A stretch of DNA of 34,386 nt, taken from positions 1 through 34,386 of IMG/VR virus record IMGVR_UViG_3300043424_000578; one strand, 5' to 3'. Origin of the DNA: a virus. The notes below the pieces were generated by a model. That model was not told the DNA's origin and did no database searches. It was given only the letters and a program-made list of their open reading frames with translations. A program made the position numbers and the translations under genes. Position 1 is the first letter of the stretch, and the number at the start of each line of letters is the position of its first letter. Of the stretch, positions 6,844 to 15,581 are shown piece after piece.

Positions 6844-9159
6844 ATGGCCGAAGGAAACGCAATCACAGTCAAGATCGGAGCCGAGACAGACGGCATCGAG
6901 CGCGGCCTCAACGAAATCCAAAACTCTCTCAAAAAAATTGAGAAATCCGGAGCCGACTCCGGCGAATCCTTCGGCGCGAGCTTCAGCAAAATGGCCGGAG
7001 CCGTCGCGGTCGGGCAGGCCGCTGTTAATGTTTTCGGCTCTGTGGTGAATGGCGTTTTTGCCGGCGCGCAAAAAGTCGTGGAAGGTTTCTCTGCCGCCCT
7101 CGACCTCGGCGGCACCCTCTCCGACCTCTCTGCCTCCACCGGCGAGACAGCCGGCAATCTCCTCCTCCTCCAACGCGCCTTCGATAACACCGGCGCGGGC
7201 GCGGACAAAGTCGGCCCCGCCCTGGCCAAACTCCAAAACAACATTTTCGGCGCAGGCGAAGGCAGCAAAGAAGCCGTCGCCGCCTTTGGTCGCATGGGCC
7301 TTTCCATGGAAGAACTCGCCGGGAAGACACCCACCGAGCAGCTCGCCCTCGTCGCCTCCGGCCTCACCAGCATCGAAGACCCCACCAAACGCGCCGCCAC
7401 CGCCATCGATGTCTTCGGCAAATCCGGCGCGGAACTCCTCCCGCTGCTCACCAATTTCTCGGGCGAAATGGACGAAGCCCGCGCCACCGTCGGGAGCATG
7501 GCCGACATTATGGACCGCCGAGCCAATGTCTTCGACGCCGTCGGCGACCGCTTCCTCATCATCTCGCAGAAAGTCCGCGACTTCGCCGCAGGCATCCTCG
7601 ACAAAGCCCTCCCAGCCATCGACGCCATCACCAGCGCACTCTCCCGCATCGACGCCGCAGCCGTAGGCCAAAAGCTCGCCGACTCCTTCCTCGGCGGACA
7701 GCAAGCCATGAAAGGATTCCAAGCCGCCGTGGATGCCATTTCCATCGGCCAAGCTGGGCTCGCCTTTGAGGTGTTTTGGGAAAGCCTCAAGCTCCAGGCG
7801 ATGCAGACCGCCGATGAGATTTACAAAAGACTGATAGCCGCATTTCAATCCGCCGGGCAATTTCTTGCCGAGATTTTCAACAGCTCGGGCGCTTTATTTA
7901 CAACCGTCGTCTCTTCTTTTGAATTTTTAGCAAACAAGCTGTCGGTCACAATTCAAAGGAATCTGGCTAATGCTTTAGCTGGGAATTGGCTCACTGAAGG
8001 AATCGCTTTGCAGCTAAACACAGCAGCAAATGATGCCAATACCGCTGCCAATAAAATTGAAGACTCGCTAAAAGGCGCAGGCGGCAGAATCTCGGATCAA
8101 TTCGTTAAGGCCGGGAAAGCATTTCCTGACACATTTGAGAAGAATTACGCTAAAGTTCCCTCGCTCTTCGACGACCTCGGCGCCCAGCAAAACAAAGTCG
8201 CCGAACTCGAGGGTAAAGTCACCGCCGCCACCGCAGCCACCACCGCCGAGCGCGCGACGCAAGCCGCCCAGACCGAGGCCGAGCTTGCAAAACGCCAAGA
8301 ATTAAAAGACCAGCAAGCCGCCGCAGACGCCCAAGCCAAGGCCGACAAGACCGCCATCATCGAGCTCGAGACCCAGCTCAACGCCGCCAAAGCCGCAGGC
8401 AACACCGAACTCGTGGCCTCCCTCGAAAAAGACCTTGAGCGCAAGAAGGCGACCGAGGAGATCGCCAAGCTCGCCGACGACTATGTGAAAACCCTCGGCG
8501 TCACCAAAGAAGAAGCCGGAGTCCTCGCCACGAATTTCGTCAACGCCAAAAACGCCGCCGCTGCCGTGAAGGTGGACAAGACCACCGTATCCGAAGCCAA
8601 AGCCGAGGCCAGCAAAGCCGCCGAGGCCGCCAAGTCCTTCGCCACCTGGCTCGACTACATCAAAGGCGTGGATCCCTCCCAAGGCATTAAGAGCGCCAAG
8701 GAACAAGCCGCCGACGCCCGCAAGGAAATCACCGCCTTCGGCGAATACATCGGCGTGGACCTCAAAAACAAATCCTTCCCCGATGTCGCGCGTGAACTCG
8801 GCATCAAAAACCTCGGCTCCACCGGCAGCGAGCAGATGCAGCAAATCCTAGACTATATCGCCAGCAAACGCGGCGAACTCACCGGCATTCAGCCCATCGA
8901 TGAAAAAGGCGGCAAGAACTCCCTGCAAAACATCCAGGCCGAAATCACAAAGCTCGGCTCTACCCAGCAGACCATCAACCTCGACGCCACCGCCTCCATC
9001 GAGTCGATCAAATCCAAGCTCAAGGAAAACATCGACCTCGCCGTCTCAACCGGCGAAGGCAGCAAAATCCTCGGCGAAATAAAAGGATTCGTCGAAACCA
9101 TCAAGCGCGTCGTCGAAACAATCGAACCCAAGCTCCCCACCCACGCCCTTACCGCCTAA
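6844..9159 (+). CDS. Tape measure protein
   Basis: This 771-residue protein is one of the two longest genes of the window after the terminase-portal block, and it follows the frameshifted chaperones. The N-terminus (VKIGAETDGIERGLNEIQNSLKKIE) and the Gly/Ala-rich membrane-like segment near residues 50-85 are typical. Long Ala/Lys/Glu coiled coils fill residues 430-600. Tape measure proteins set tail length and are ejected with the DNA. At about 0.15 nm per residue the length suggests a tail near 115 nm (family rule of thumb). The stretch 7890-8160 is clearly more AT-rich than the rest, suggesting a swapped internal segment. The start follows the upstream TGA in the string tgacactATG. Confidence 0.88.
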   Translation: MAEGNAITVKIGAETDGIERGLNEIQNSLKKIEKSGADSGESFGASFSKMAGAVAVGQAAVNVFGSVVNGVFAGAQKVVEGFSAALDLGGTLSDLSASTGETAGNLLLLQRAFDNTGAGADKVGPALAKLQNNIFGAGEGSKEAVAAFGRMGLSMEELAGKTPTEQLALVASGLTSIEDPTKRAATAIDVFGKSGAELLPLLTNFSGEMDEARATVGSMADIMDRRANVFDAVGDRFLIISQKVRDFAAGILDKALPAIDAITSALSRIDAAAVGQKLADSFLGGQQAMKGFQAAVDAISIGQAGLAFEVFWESLKLQAMQTADEIYKRLIAAFQSAGQFLAEIFNSSGALFTTVVSSFEFLANKLSVTIQRNLANALAGNWLTEGIALQLNTAANDANTAANKIEDSLKGAGGRISDQFVKAGKAFPDTFEKNYAKVPSLFDDLGAQQNKVAELEGKVTAATAATTAERATQAAQTEAELAKRQELKDQQAAADAQAKADKTAIIELETQLNAAKAAGNTELVASLEKDLERKKATEEIAKLADDYVKTLGVTKEEAGVLATNFVNAKNAAAAVKVDKTTVSEAKAEASKAAEAAKSFATWLDYIKGVDPSQGIKSAKEQAADARKEITAFGEYIGVDLKNKSFPDVARELGIKNLGSTGSEQMQQILDYIASKRGELTGIQPIDEKGGKNSLQNIQAEITKLGSTQQTINLDATASIESIKSKLKENIDLAVSTGEGSKILGEIKGFVETIKRVVETIEPKLPTHALTA

Positions 9160-9163
9160 ATCC

Positions 9164-9790
9164 ATGCCAACCACTTACGGAAATTTTCCGATCCTACTGC
9201 CCGGAAAGACTGAGACCGTTTATCCGTCTGGTCTAAAAAAAATCAGCGGCACCGTGGTTTCGCTTGAGAGCACCCTCCCGGCCGCGAACTCTTTAATGCA
9301 AACTTTCGGCAGCGTTTGGCCGAAGCCGGAAACCCGTAAAACGGAAAACGGGTGGCTGGAAATCCCGTTCTCCGCATACTCTCAAGATTTTACTACAGAT
9401 CTTTATACCGGCCATCCGTTGTATAATGAGGGCAGCAGCACCCTCGGCGTTAATCTTGTGGTTCTATCAAAAACCTTTTCGCAGGAATTCGCTGGGCCAC
9501 CACAAACAAACTATAATTGGACAATCACCGAGACCTGGCTCGTCGATGTCTTGACCTTATTTACGACACTGCCGAGTTCTTCCAAAGACTATCTGACACT
9601 CTCACAAGGCCAGCAAAATTTAATGAGCTCAAGCCTCCGCTCCAGAAAAATGACCGGCACCCCGGCTCCCGGGGCTGTGCTTTTTTTGACCCTGCAGTGG
9701 ACGAACGAAATCGTCAGCGTGTCTCGGTCAAATTTCGGGACCATCGATGAGATCCAAATCAGCTACCAACGAACCGCATTAGTCGCATGA
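9164..9790 (+). CDS. Distal tail region protein, unknown
   Basis: This 208-residue protein is beta-rich and Thr/Ser-rich with several Trp and Tyr, placed just after the tape measure where distal tail or baseplate hub genes lie. I do not recognise a family. Its DNA is less GC-rich than the genes before it and uses more A/T at third positions, as does the next gene, so both may have arrived together. It overlaps the next gene by 4 bases. Confidence 0.65.
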   Translation: MPTTYGNFPILLPGKTETVYPSGLKKISGTVVSLESTLPAANSLMQTFGSVWPKPETRKTENGWLEIPFSAYSQDFTTDLYTGHPLYNEGSSTLGVNLVVLSKTFSQEFAGPPQTNYNWTITETWLVDVLTLFTTLPSSSKDYLTLSQGQQNLMSSSLRSRKMTGTPAPGAVLFLTLQWTNEIVSVSRSNFGTIDEIQISYQRTALVA

Positions 9791-10491
9791 CCGCGCCCCC
9801 TGTTTTATTCAGCGACAAAATAAAAAGCACGGCGTCAGGCGGTGGTTATCCCGTGCAAATTAGCGCTTCCGATCTTGATAAGAATTTCGTTTTCGGCCTC
9901 CTCGAAGCTCCTGCGCTCGATGACGCTGGGAACCCCCAACCTTTTCTGATTTCAGAAAAAACAGGAGCAGGCGGACACCAGCAAAGGCAGATCATATTTA
10001 ACCCTCCCCCGCCTCAAGACGGGGAAACCTACCGCCTCGGCTTCGTAGATGGCGCTTGGGCTTGGGCAAAGCCCGTGCTGCCGGATGGCACTTCTCCCGG
10101 GCAGTTATTGCAATGGGATACGAACTCGCAGACCTATGTGCTAGTCACCCCAACAGAATTAAATCAAATTTTGAGATGGGATGCAGCTTCCCAATCTTGG
10201 AGCTTCATCACGCCCTCTTCAAAAGCTCTGCTTTATTATGACGGAGCGGCTTGGAATTTTATCCCAGAAACAGAAGGAAGCGTTTATCTAAATGGAGGCC
10301 TTTCATTTTCTGAGATTTGCGTGGATGTAAAAATATGCATGCAGCCAGACCTTGATGCCATCGATGCAAGGCTGGATGCTCTCGAAGCCCTCGGCGGGGG
10401 CTCATACATTCCACCGCAACCAGCCACCGGCACCCATGTCCTCGGCGCGGTGGAAGGCGCGCTGCAATGGATCGCCACGGAGGAATGCTGA
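9787..10491 (+). CDS. Tail tip or adhesin-like protein, unknown
   Basis: This 234-residue protein carries three repeats of the type LxWD(T/A)xSQxxxxxTPxEL / LRWDAASQSWSFITPSSK / LYYDGAAWNFIPET (roughly residues 110-165). The pattern is known from phage fibre and collar proteins as short beta repeats ending in a Trp. The C-terminal part holds PDLDAIDARLDALEAL, a short trimeric coiled coil. A role in the tail tip or in fibre attachment is plausible. The stop is followed by gacATG, the start of a micro-frame of 25 codons. Confidence 0.6.
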   Translation: MTAPPVLFSDKIKSTASGGGYPVQISASDLDKNFVFGLLEAPALDDAGNPQPFLISEKTGAGGHQQRQIIFNPPPPQDGETYRLGFVDGAWAWAKPVLPDGTSPGQLLQWDTNSQTYVLVTPTELNQILRWDAASQSWSFITPSSKALLYYDGAAWNFIPETEGSVYLNGGLSFSEICVDVKICMQPDLDAIDARLDALEALGGGSYIPPQPATGTHVLGAVEGALQWIATEEC

Positions 10492-10492
10492 C

Positions 10493-10570
10493 ATGAAAGA
10501 CCGGAAACCTGAGACCGAAAACCGGAAATCCCTCTCCGGTCTCCGCCTTCCCCTCTCCGCCTTCGTATGA
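10493..10570 (+). CDS. 25-codon micro-ORF bridging two genes (uncertain)
   Basis: The frame starts one base after the upstream TGA and ends in an ATGA overlap with the next gene, so it could pass ribosomes between the two genes. Its RKPETENRKSLSGLRLPLSAF text looks like translated non-coding repeat DNA, not a folded protein. The DNA forms a hairpin, GAGACCG (10511-10517) with CGGTCTC (10537-10543). It may be a leader of the gene at 10567 with no protein function. Confidence 0.35.
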   Translation: MKDRKPETENRKSLSGLRLPLSAFV

Positions 10571-11103
10571 CCCTCGGCCGATCCAGCTCCGGAGCCATCA
10601 AGATCAAAACCGACTCCCCCGGCCTCCGCGCCGTCGAGTGCGCGTGTTGCGGGGGTGGGTGCGTAGCGCCGTCCCCCGCCTTGCAGGGCATTTTATTAAA
10701 TTGGACGACATTACAAATTGATTACACTTGGCCAGCTTTTCAAGATTGGATTCCACAAAGAAGCGGAACATTTAATATAGCCAACGGGTCTTGCCCTGAT
10801 CCTGAAACGGGGGAGAAGGGTGTTGTGTTTACTCCAAATTGTGGAGAATCTGAATATGATTCATCAGTAACAAATTCATCTGGATTTTTAGTTGAATACA
10901 CAATGTTTGCAAATGTTTATATTACTGATGAAGGCTTTATTTATTTCGAAATTATGGACGGATCTATCGGTGGGCAAATACTGATGCGGTGCGGTGTTAC
11001 CGAATACGCAAATTCAAGCGTTTCAATAAATGGTCGCGTTTATCCCGCTGATTGGCTTTCTTTCGAAGAAGAAAAAGCAACAGTTACTCTGACCTTCTCT
11101 TGA
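10567..11103 (+). CDS. Mosaic tail protein with Cys-rich N-terminus, unknown
   Basis: This 178-residue protein begins GC-rich (to about 10685) with a CACCGGGC motif near residues 25-32, then switches abruptly to AT-rich DNA. The C-terminal part is Ser/Asn-rich, beta-prone, with acidic and aromatic residues, like a small adhesin or carbohydrate-binding domain. The sharp change inside one frame points to domain swapping. I cannot name a family. The stop is overlapped by a TTGA junction with the next frame. Confidence 0.6.
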   Translation: MTLGRSSSGAIKIKTDSPGLRAVECACCGGGCVAPSPALQGILLNWTTLQIDYTWPAFQDWIPQRSGTFNIANGSCPDPETGEKGVVFTPNCGESEYDSSVTNSSGFLVEYTMFANVYITDEGFIYFEIMDGSIGGQILMRCGVTEYANSSVSINGRVYPADWLSFEEEKATVTLTFS

Positions 11104-11381
11104 ATCTCCCACAGCACATCATTGCATTTCGCGAAAATGCTTTTGCCAAATTCGGCCAAGCCGCGCATCGCTTCGCCCGCAGCGGCTTCGCTACCACCCA
11201 GCCCGAAATCCTCGCCAAGCGCGAAGCCACCTGCCGCGCCTGTCCCGAGTGGGATGCCGCCGCACTGAACAAAACCGGCCGCTGCCGCAGGTGCGGATGC
11301 TCGACCTGGGCAAAATTGCGAATGGCCACCGAGAGATGTCCGCTCGGGAAGTGGGAAGCCGCCTCCGAGCCGCTCCAGTAA
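11100..11381 (+). CDS. Zinc-finger-like small protein
   Basis: The frame has CRACPEW at the first knuckle, then CRRCGC, then CPLGKW: six or seven cysteines in a pattern that often binds zinc in small phage proteins encoded near tail genes. No obvious ATG fits without a long overlap. TTG at 11100, coupled to the upstream stop (TTGA), gives 93 residues. A start at 11052 in the same frame would overlap the upstream gene by 52 bases. The GC-rich codon use returns here after the AT-rich patch. The function is unknown. Confidence 0.6.
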   Translation: MNLPQHIIAFRENAFAKFGQAAHRFARSGFATTQPEILAKREATCRACPEWDAAALNKTGRCRRCGCSTWAKLRMATERCPLGKWEAASEPLQ

Positions 11382-11401
11382 ACGCTCGGAGAGCCGCCCG
11401 A

Positions 11402-11432
11402 TTTGACACCCGCCGCTCGCTCGAGCGGCATG
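11402..11432 (+). promoter_or_regulatory. TTTGACA plus start-codon hairpin, tail fibre gene
   Basis: TTTGACAC (11402-11409) is followed by the stem GCCGCTC (11412-11418) / GAGCGGC (11423-11429) with tetraloop GCTC. The ATG (11430-11432) comes directly after the stem, so a bound ribosome would have to melt it. No Shine-Dalgarno is present. Confidence 0.6.
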
Positions 11433-13565
11433 AAACTTTTCCTCGACTCCAAAAACCGGCGGTTCGTTAAAAGCGCCGCGTCGAATGTCGCGCTCCAGAC
11501 GCTCGTCTTAAAACGCCGCGACCAGGTGCCGATCGAGGTCGTCTTCGTGGAGAACGGCATTGCCATCGATCCCCCCGCAGGCACCACGACCACCGTGGCC
11601 CTCAAGCGCAGCTTCGGCGATTCCAATTTCCTAGCTCTGGCGGCCCCCGGCCAAAACATCCTCGATTTGAATACATTGCCGGTCGAGGCCGCCTTCTCCT
11701 CCTCCGACCCCGCCAGCATCAGCGCCTATCTCGAAATCCGCTGGACCGCTCCGAGCCAAGCCCTCCGCACCGCCACCCTCCAGGTCGAAATCCAAAACTC
11801 CGTAATCTTGGGCGACGAGGCCACGCCTGCCGCCATCCCCGACGGCAAAGCTACCCAAGCCGAAGCCGAAGCCGGAACCGATAATACAAAATGGATGACC
11901 CCGCTCCGCACGGAGCAAGCCATCACCGCTCAAGTTTCCCAAGCCCTCGCCGATGCCAACGAGCGGATTGATTTTGTCCTTGAAAACCTCGACCCAGAGA
12001 AGCTCGATTCCATCGCGGAAGCAGTCGAAGTCATCGGCACCGAACGCGAAGAGCGAATCGCCAGTGATGCCGCGCTTCAGACCGCCCTCACTGCCGAAGC
12101 CGCCACGAGAGCCAGTGCTGATGCCGCCGAGCAAACCGCCCGGATCGCAGGCGACGCCACACTCTCTACGGCCCTCTCGACCGAGACCAGCAACCGCACG
12201 GCCGCCATCTCCGCAGAATCCTCGGCTCGCACCGCCGCCATTTCCGCCGAGACAACCCGAGCCACCGCTGCCGAGCAGTCCATCGCCGCCGGCCTCGCCC
12301 AAGAAATCCTCGACCGCACCGCAGGCGACGACGCCCTCAGCCAGCGGATTGACCTGCTAGCCGAAAACCTCGGGACCGAATCGCTCGACTCCATCGCCGA
12401 AGCCGCCGCGAGCATCAACAGCCTCCAAGCCCAAGTAGAAGGCAAAGCCCCCACCGAGCACACCCACACGGCCAGCGACATCACCGACTTTGCCGAGGCC
12501 GTCGTCGCCGTCTCCCCTCCTGTCGATTGGTCCTCGCTCACCGGCAAGCCTACCGAGTTCCCGCCCGAGGCCCACACCCACCTCGCCGCCGAGATCACTG
12601 ACCTTGCCAGCGCGGTGGAGACCCTCGCCCCCACGCCAACCACCCCGGCGAACTCCGGCCTCGCCATCGACGGGAACTCCCTCGCCACCGCTTACAACAC
12701 CACGATTGCCGATGGCGTCGTTTCCGTGGCCGTCGGCGGCGCGCCCGCCGCGCCAGCCAGCGCGTGGAAGTCCAAGAACCTCGTGCAAGTCCTCGACGAC
12801 ATCCTTTTCCCCACCATCCTCGCCTCCGTCGGCTCCGCCAAATCCATCTCTCTCGCTGTGAGTGGAGCCTCTGGCGTGCTCGAGATCGGCAGCAGCATCG
12901 CCCGCACGCTCACTGCCGCATTCGGGCGCGGCACGATCCTCAACGGCAACGGATCCACCAACTCCAACCCCCTCGTCGGCGACGCCACAGGATTCACCTT
13001 CACCGGCACCGGCATAACTTCCACAAACCAACCCGGCAACACGCTCGCCTTCACCACCGCCGTCGTCTCCGGATCGAACAACTGGGCCGTCACAGCCGCG
13101 CACGCCGCAGGCACCGGCGACTATTTCGACAACAAAGGCGTTGCAGGCACGAACCTCGCCGCCTCCCGCGCCTCCGGCACCGCCACCGACACCACCAGCG
13201 CCCCCACGATTACCGGCGTCCACCCTTTTTATCACCTCAAATCCTCCAGCCCCATCAGCGCCGCCGCCATGGTCGCCGCGATCGAGAACGGCAGCGCTAC
13301 CAAGATCATCGCCGACTCCACCGGAACGCTCACGATCCCCTACGCACCGAGCGCCCAATACCTCGCCGTGGCCTACCCGTCCACGAGCACGACCAAGACC
13401 CGGTATTTCGTCACCGCCCTGGATAACGGCGCGATCACCGTCGTCTTCCAGCCCGTCACCACCCTCAGCGTCACCACCGCCCTCTGGACGCAGAGCTACA
13501 AAATCCACACCTCCGCCGGAGCACTCACGAACTCCGCCGCGAACATCGAATTGAGGAACTCCTGA
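11430..13565 (+). CDS. Tail fibre / receptor-binding protein with coiled coil
   Basis: This 711-residue protein starts at ATG 11430, after the hairpin. The first 150 residues are beta-rich and resemble the BppU-like N-terminal domain that joins fibres to the tail tip. Residues from about 200 to 330 are repeated SAE(T/S)xRxAA heptads, a trimeric coiled coil. Two EHTHTASDITDF / EAHTHLAAEITDL motifs follow, the HxH type that binds metal in trimeric fibres. The C-terminal 280 residues are Gly/Ser/Thr-rich and probably carry receptor binding. An alternative upstream start at 11403 would bypass the hairpin but falls inside the TTTGACA motif. Confidence 0.8.
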   Translation: MKLFLDSKNRRFVKSAASNVALQTLVLKRRDQVPIEVVFVENGIAIDPPAGTTTTVALKRSFGDSNFLALAAPGQNILDLNTLPVEAAFSSSDPASISAYLEIRWTAPSQALRTATLQVEIQNSVILGDEATPAAIPDGKATQAEAEAGTDNTKWMTPLRTEQAITAQVSQALADANERIDFVLENLDPEKLDSIAEAVEVIGTEREERIASDAALQTALTAEAATRASADAAEQTARIAGDATLSTALSTETSNRTAAISAESSARTAAISAETTRATAAEQSIAAGLAQEILDRTAGDDALSQRIDLLAENLGTESLDSIAEAAASINSLQAQVEGKAPTEHTHTASDITDFAEAVVAVSPPVDWSSLTGKPTEFPPEAHTHLAAEITDLASAVETLAPTPTTPANSGLAIDGNSLATAYNTTIADGVVSVAVGGAPAAPASAWKSKNLVQVLDDILFPTILASVGSAKSISLAVSGASGVLEIGSSIARTLTAAFGRGTILNGNGSTNSNPLVGDATGFTFTGTGITSTNQPGNTLAFTTAVVSGSNNWAVTAAHAAGTGDYFDNKGVAGTNLAASRASGTATDTTSAPTITGVHPFYHLKSSSPISAAAMVAAIENGSATKIIADSTGTLTIPYAPSAQYLAVAYPSTSTTKTRYFVTALDNGAITVVFQPVTTLSVTTALWTQSYKIHTSAGALTNSAANIELRNS

Positions 13566-13566
13566 G

Positions 13567-14310
13567 ATGCCCACCGGAATCGAACTCTCAGCCGGAATCG
13601 TCGTAGGAGCCGCCAAGCCCATCGATGCGAAATATGGCCCCTACGCCAGCACCGCCGTCGCCCTCGCCGACATCGGCCCCGCCCTCCGTTACAAAGGCCT
13701 CACCATCGGCATCGAGAGCGGCAGCGCCGTGGTCGAATACTGGTTCCGCGATGGCACCGCGAATGCCGATTTCGTTGAAAAAATCACCCCCCTCGAAGCC
13801 GAGAACATTATCGGCCTTTCGGATTTCATCATCGCCAGCGCGCCCGGCCTTCAGATCAACACCACCGTGCGCATAGGCGATGGCACTGCGACCACCTTCC
13901 CAATCGACGGCCTCGTCAGCAGCGACCCCGAGCATGTCCTCGTGGCCTTGAACGGTGTGACCCAAACCCCCGTCGCCGACTACACCGTTTCCGAGGCCAG
14001 CGGCACGATCACATTCGACGCCCCGCCCGCCGCAGGCACGCAAATCTCCTGCACCGCGCTCGGCCTGCGCACCGTCCAGCCGCCGATCGATCCGACCCTC
14101 TATCTTTACGCCTTCGATCAAAGCCTCGACGGCCTCACCGCCTACAGCGGCCGCCTCCTCAATGCCGACCGCCCCGCCGCGCCAGCACTGCCCGAGACCG
14201 CCACCACCTGGACAATTCGCCGCACCACGCTCAACGCCGCCGGGCGCGTCCTTTCAACCGCCTCGGCCATCGGCTCGTGGGCCAACCGGGAGACTCTCGC
14301 CTACGCATGA
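13567..14310 (+). CDS. Fibre-associated structural protein, unknown
   Basis: This 247-residue, beta-rich protein lies one base after the fibre gene, with GAGGA upstream as a weak Shine-Dalgarno. A motif near the middle, VLVALNGVTQTPVADYTVSEASGTITFDAPPAAGTQI, is the classic small beta domain found in many phage fibre and tail proteins. It probably forms part of the fibre complex or its tip. It ends in an ATGA overlap with a small gene. Confidence 0.65.
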   Translation: MPTGIELSAGIVVGAAKPIDAKYGPYASTAVALADIGPALRYKGLTIGIESGSAVVEYWFRDGTANADFVEKITPLEAENIIGLSDFIIASAPGLQINTTVRIGDGTATTFPIDGLVSSDPEHVLVALNGVTQTPVADYTVSEASGTITFDAPPAAGTQISCTALGLRTVQPPIDPTLYLYAFDQSLDGLTAYSGRLLNADRPAAPALPETATTWTIRRTTLNAAGRVLSTASAIGSWANRETLAYA

Positions 14311-14534
14311 CAACAATCACCGAGAGCAACCTCAGCCAAAGCCTCGACCTCTCCGGCATCGACCTGACTCTGCCCGGCATCATCGTCGAATATCCACGCC
14401 GCGAAAATTTCCCGAGCGTCGGAAAATCCGACCGCCTCTACATGGCCCTCGACGAAGGCATGCCCTACCGCTGGTCGCCCACGGCGAACGCCTATGCGCT
14501 CATGATTCCGGTGATCGATGCCGGAGCTTTTTGA
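14307..14534 (+). CDS. Small tail-region protein, unknown
   Basis: This 75-residue protein starts at ATG 14307 in an ATGA overlap. It has no membrane segment; its second half has Pro, Tyr and Trp residues as in small fibre-assembly or capping proteins. Its stop TGA lies inside a TTTGACAC motif (14530-14537) that is not followed by a hairpin. A 43-base CA-rich spacer leads to the next gene. I do not recognise a family. Confidence 0.55.
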   Translation: MTTITESNLSQSLDLSGIDLTLPGIIVEYPRRENFPSVGKSDRLYMALDEGMPYRWSPTANAYALMIPVIDAGAF

Positions 14535-14577
14535 CACTCAACCCCAGACGAAACCCACAACCACCACCTAAATCCAA

Positions 14578-15495
14578 ATGGCCAATCCCATCCTCAAAAT
14601 CAAACGCGGTTCCGGCGCGCCAGTTTCGCTCCAACAGGGCGAACTCGCGATGGACCTCCTCAACAAGTCCCTCTTCATCGGCACAGCCGAAGGCGTCCTC
14701 GCCATCGGCGGCGAGCATGTTTTCGCAAAGAAAACCTATGTCGACAGCGCCGTCTCGAGCGAGCAATCCGCACGCGAAGCAGCAGACACCACGCTGACCA
14801 ACAACCTCAACGCGGAAATCAGCCGAGCTCAGGGAGCCGAGAGCGATCTCGCCGCTGACATTGCCGCTGAAGAGACAGCCCGCATCGCGGCAGTCAGCGC
14901 CGAGCAATCCGCTCGTGAAGCAGCCGACACCGTCCTCGACGGCAAAATCACCACGGAAAAAGGCCGCATCGATGCGATCCTTTCCGCCTCCACAGCGGAT
15001 GCCGATACTTTCAAAGAGGTCGTGGACCTCATCAACAGCGTTGACCTGACCAACGACAACGCCCTCGCGGCCGCCGTCCTCTCGATCAACGACGACATCG
15101 CAGCCGAAGAGAGCGCACGCATCGCTGGGGATTCCGGCCTCCAGACCTCGATCAATGGCGTCTCGAGCGACCTGAGCGCGCTCACGACCCGTGTCACCGC
15201 AGCGGAAGCCGATCTCGTTGCCGAAGAGTCCGCCCGCATCGCCGCAGTCTCTGCCGAGGCCGCCGCCCGCGCTTTGGATGTTTCCGGACTCGAGTCCGAC
15301 ATCGCCGCAGTCCAGACCAACCTGGATTCGGAAAGCTCGACTCGTTCGACAGCCGACACCTCGTTGAGCAATCGGATCACCGTCCTCGAAGGAGCCAGCG
15401 CCGACAGCCGCCTGGACGCAGTCGAGGCCGATGTCGCCGACCACGAGACCCGCATCTCCGCGCTCGAGAGAACGATCGACGGCGGCACCTACTAA
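14578..15495 (+). CDS. Coiled-coil tail fibre with Mtd-like N-terminus
   Basis: This 305-residue protein begins ILKIKRGSGAPVSLQQGELA and NKSLFIGT, matching the N-terminal pattern of major tropism determinant-like fibre proteins (basic stretch, QGE(L/I), then a label-like strand). The rest is long trimeric coiled coil with repeats such as EEsARIAaxSAE and SAREAADT at about 20-residue spacing. The protein may extend a fibre stalk to which the following proteins attach. The DNA repeats encoding the heptads could allow length changes by recombination. Confidence 0.75.
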   Translation: MANPILKIKRGSGAPVSLQQGELAMDLLNKSLFIGTAEGVLAIGGEHVFAKKTYVDSAVSSEQSAREAADTTLTNNLNAEISRAQGAESDLAADIAAEETARIAAVSAEQSAREAADTVLDGKITTEKGRIDAILSASTADADTFKEVVDLINSVDLTNDNALAAAVLSINDDIAAEESARIAGDSGLQTSINGVSSDLSALTTRVTAAEADLVAEESARIAAVSAEAAARALDVSGLESDIAAVQTNLDSESSTRSTADTSLSNRITVLEGASADSRLDAVEADVADHETRISALERTIDGGTY

Positions 15496-15505
15496 CCCGC
15501 AACCC

Positions 15506-15551
15506 ACTCCCCGGCGGGGCGGCCCATGCCGCCTCGCCAAGCGGGGGGAGT
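15506..15551 (+). promoter_or_regulatory. Large hairpin with start-site mimic in its loop
   Basis: Inner stem 15513-15522 / 15529-15538 (10 pairs, one G-U) and outer stem 15506-15512 / 15545-15551 (7 pairs) are separated by a 6-base bulge. The loop and flanks display GGCCCATGCC (15521-15530), repeated exactly at 15577-15586 where it is the real start of the next gene. A-tracts follow the hairpin instead of T-tracts, so it is not an intrinsic terminator on the + strand. Confidence 0.6.
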
Positions 15552-15581
15552 CTAAAAAAATCCGCTGAATAAAAAAGGCCC

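Noticed and set aside
6216-7860. Long open frames on the - strand opposite the tape measure (524 and 366 codons)
   Set aside because: They lie antisense to well-supported genes; GC-rich codons of the + strand genes keep the complement open. No motif or start signal supports them.
12357-13622. A 421-codon frame on the - strand opposite the fibre gene
   Set aside because: Gly/Val/Arg-rich low-complexity translation, a shadow of the Ala/Ser/Thr-rich fibre gene.
15506-15551. Intrinsic terminator
   Set aside because: The stem is strong but is followed by A-rich sequence with no T-run on the + strand.
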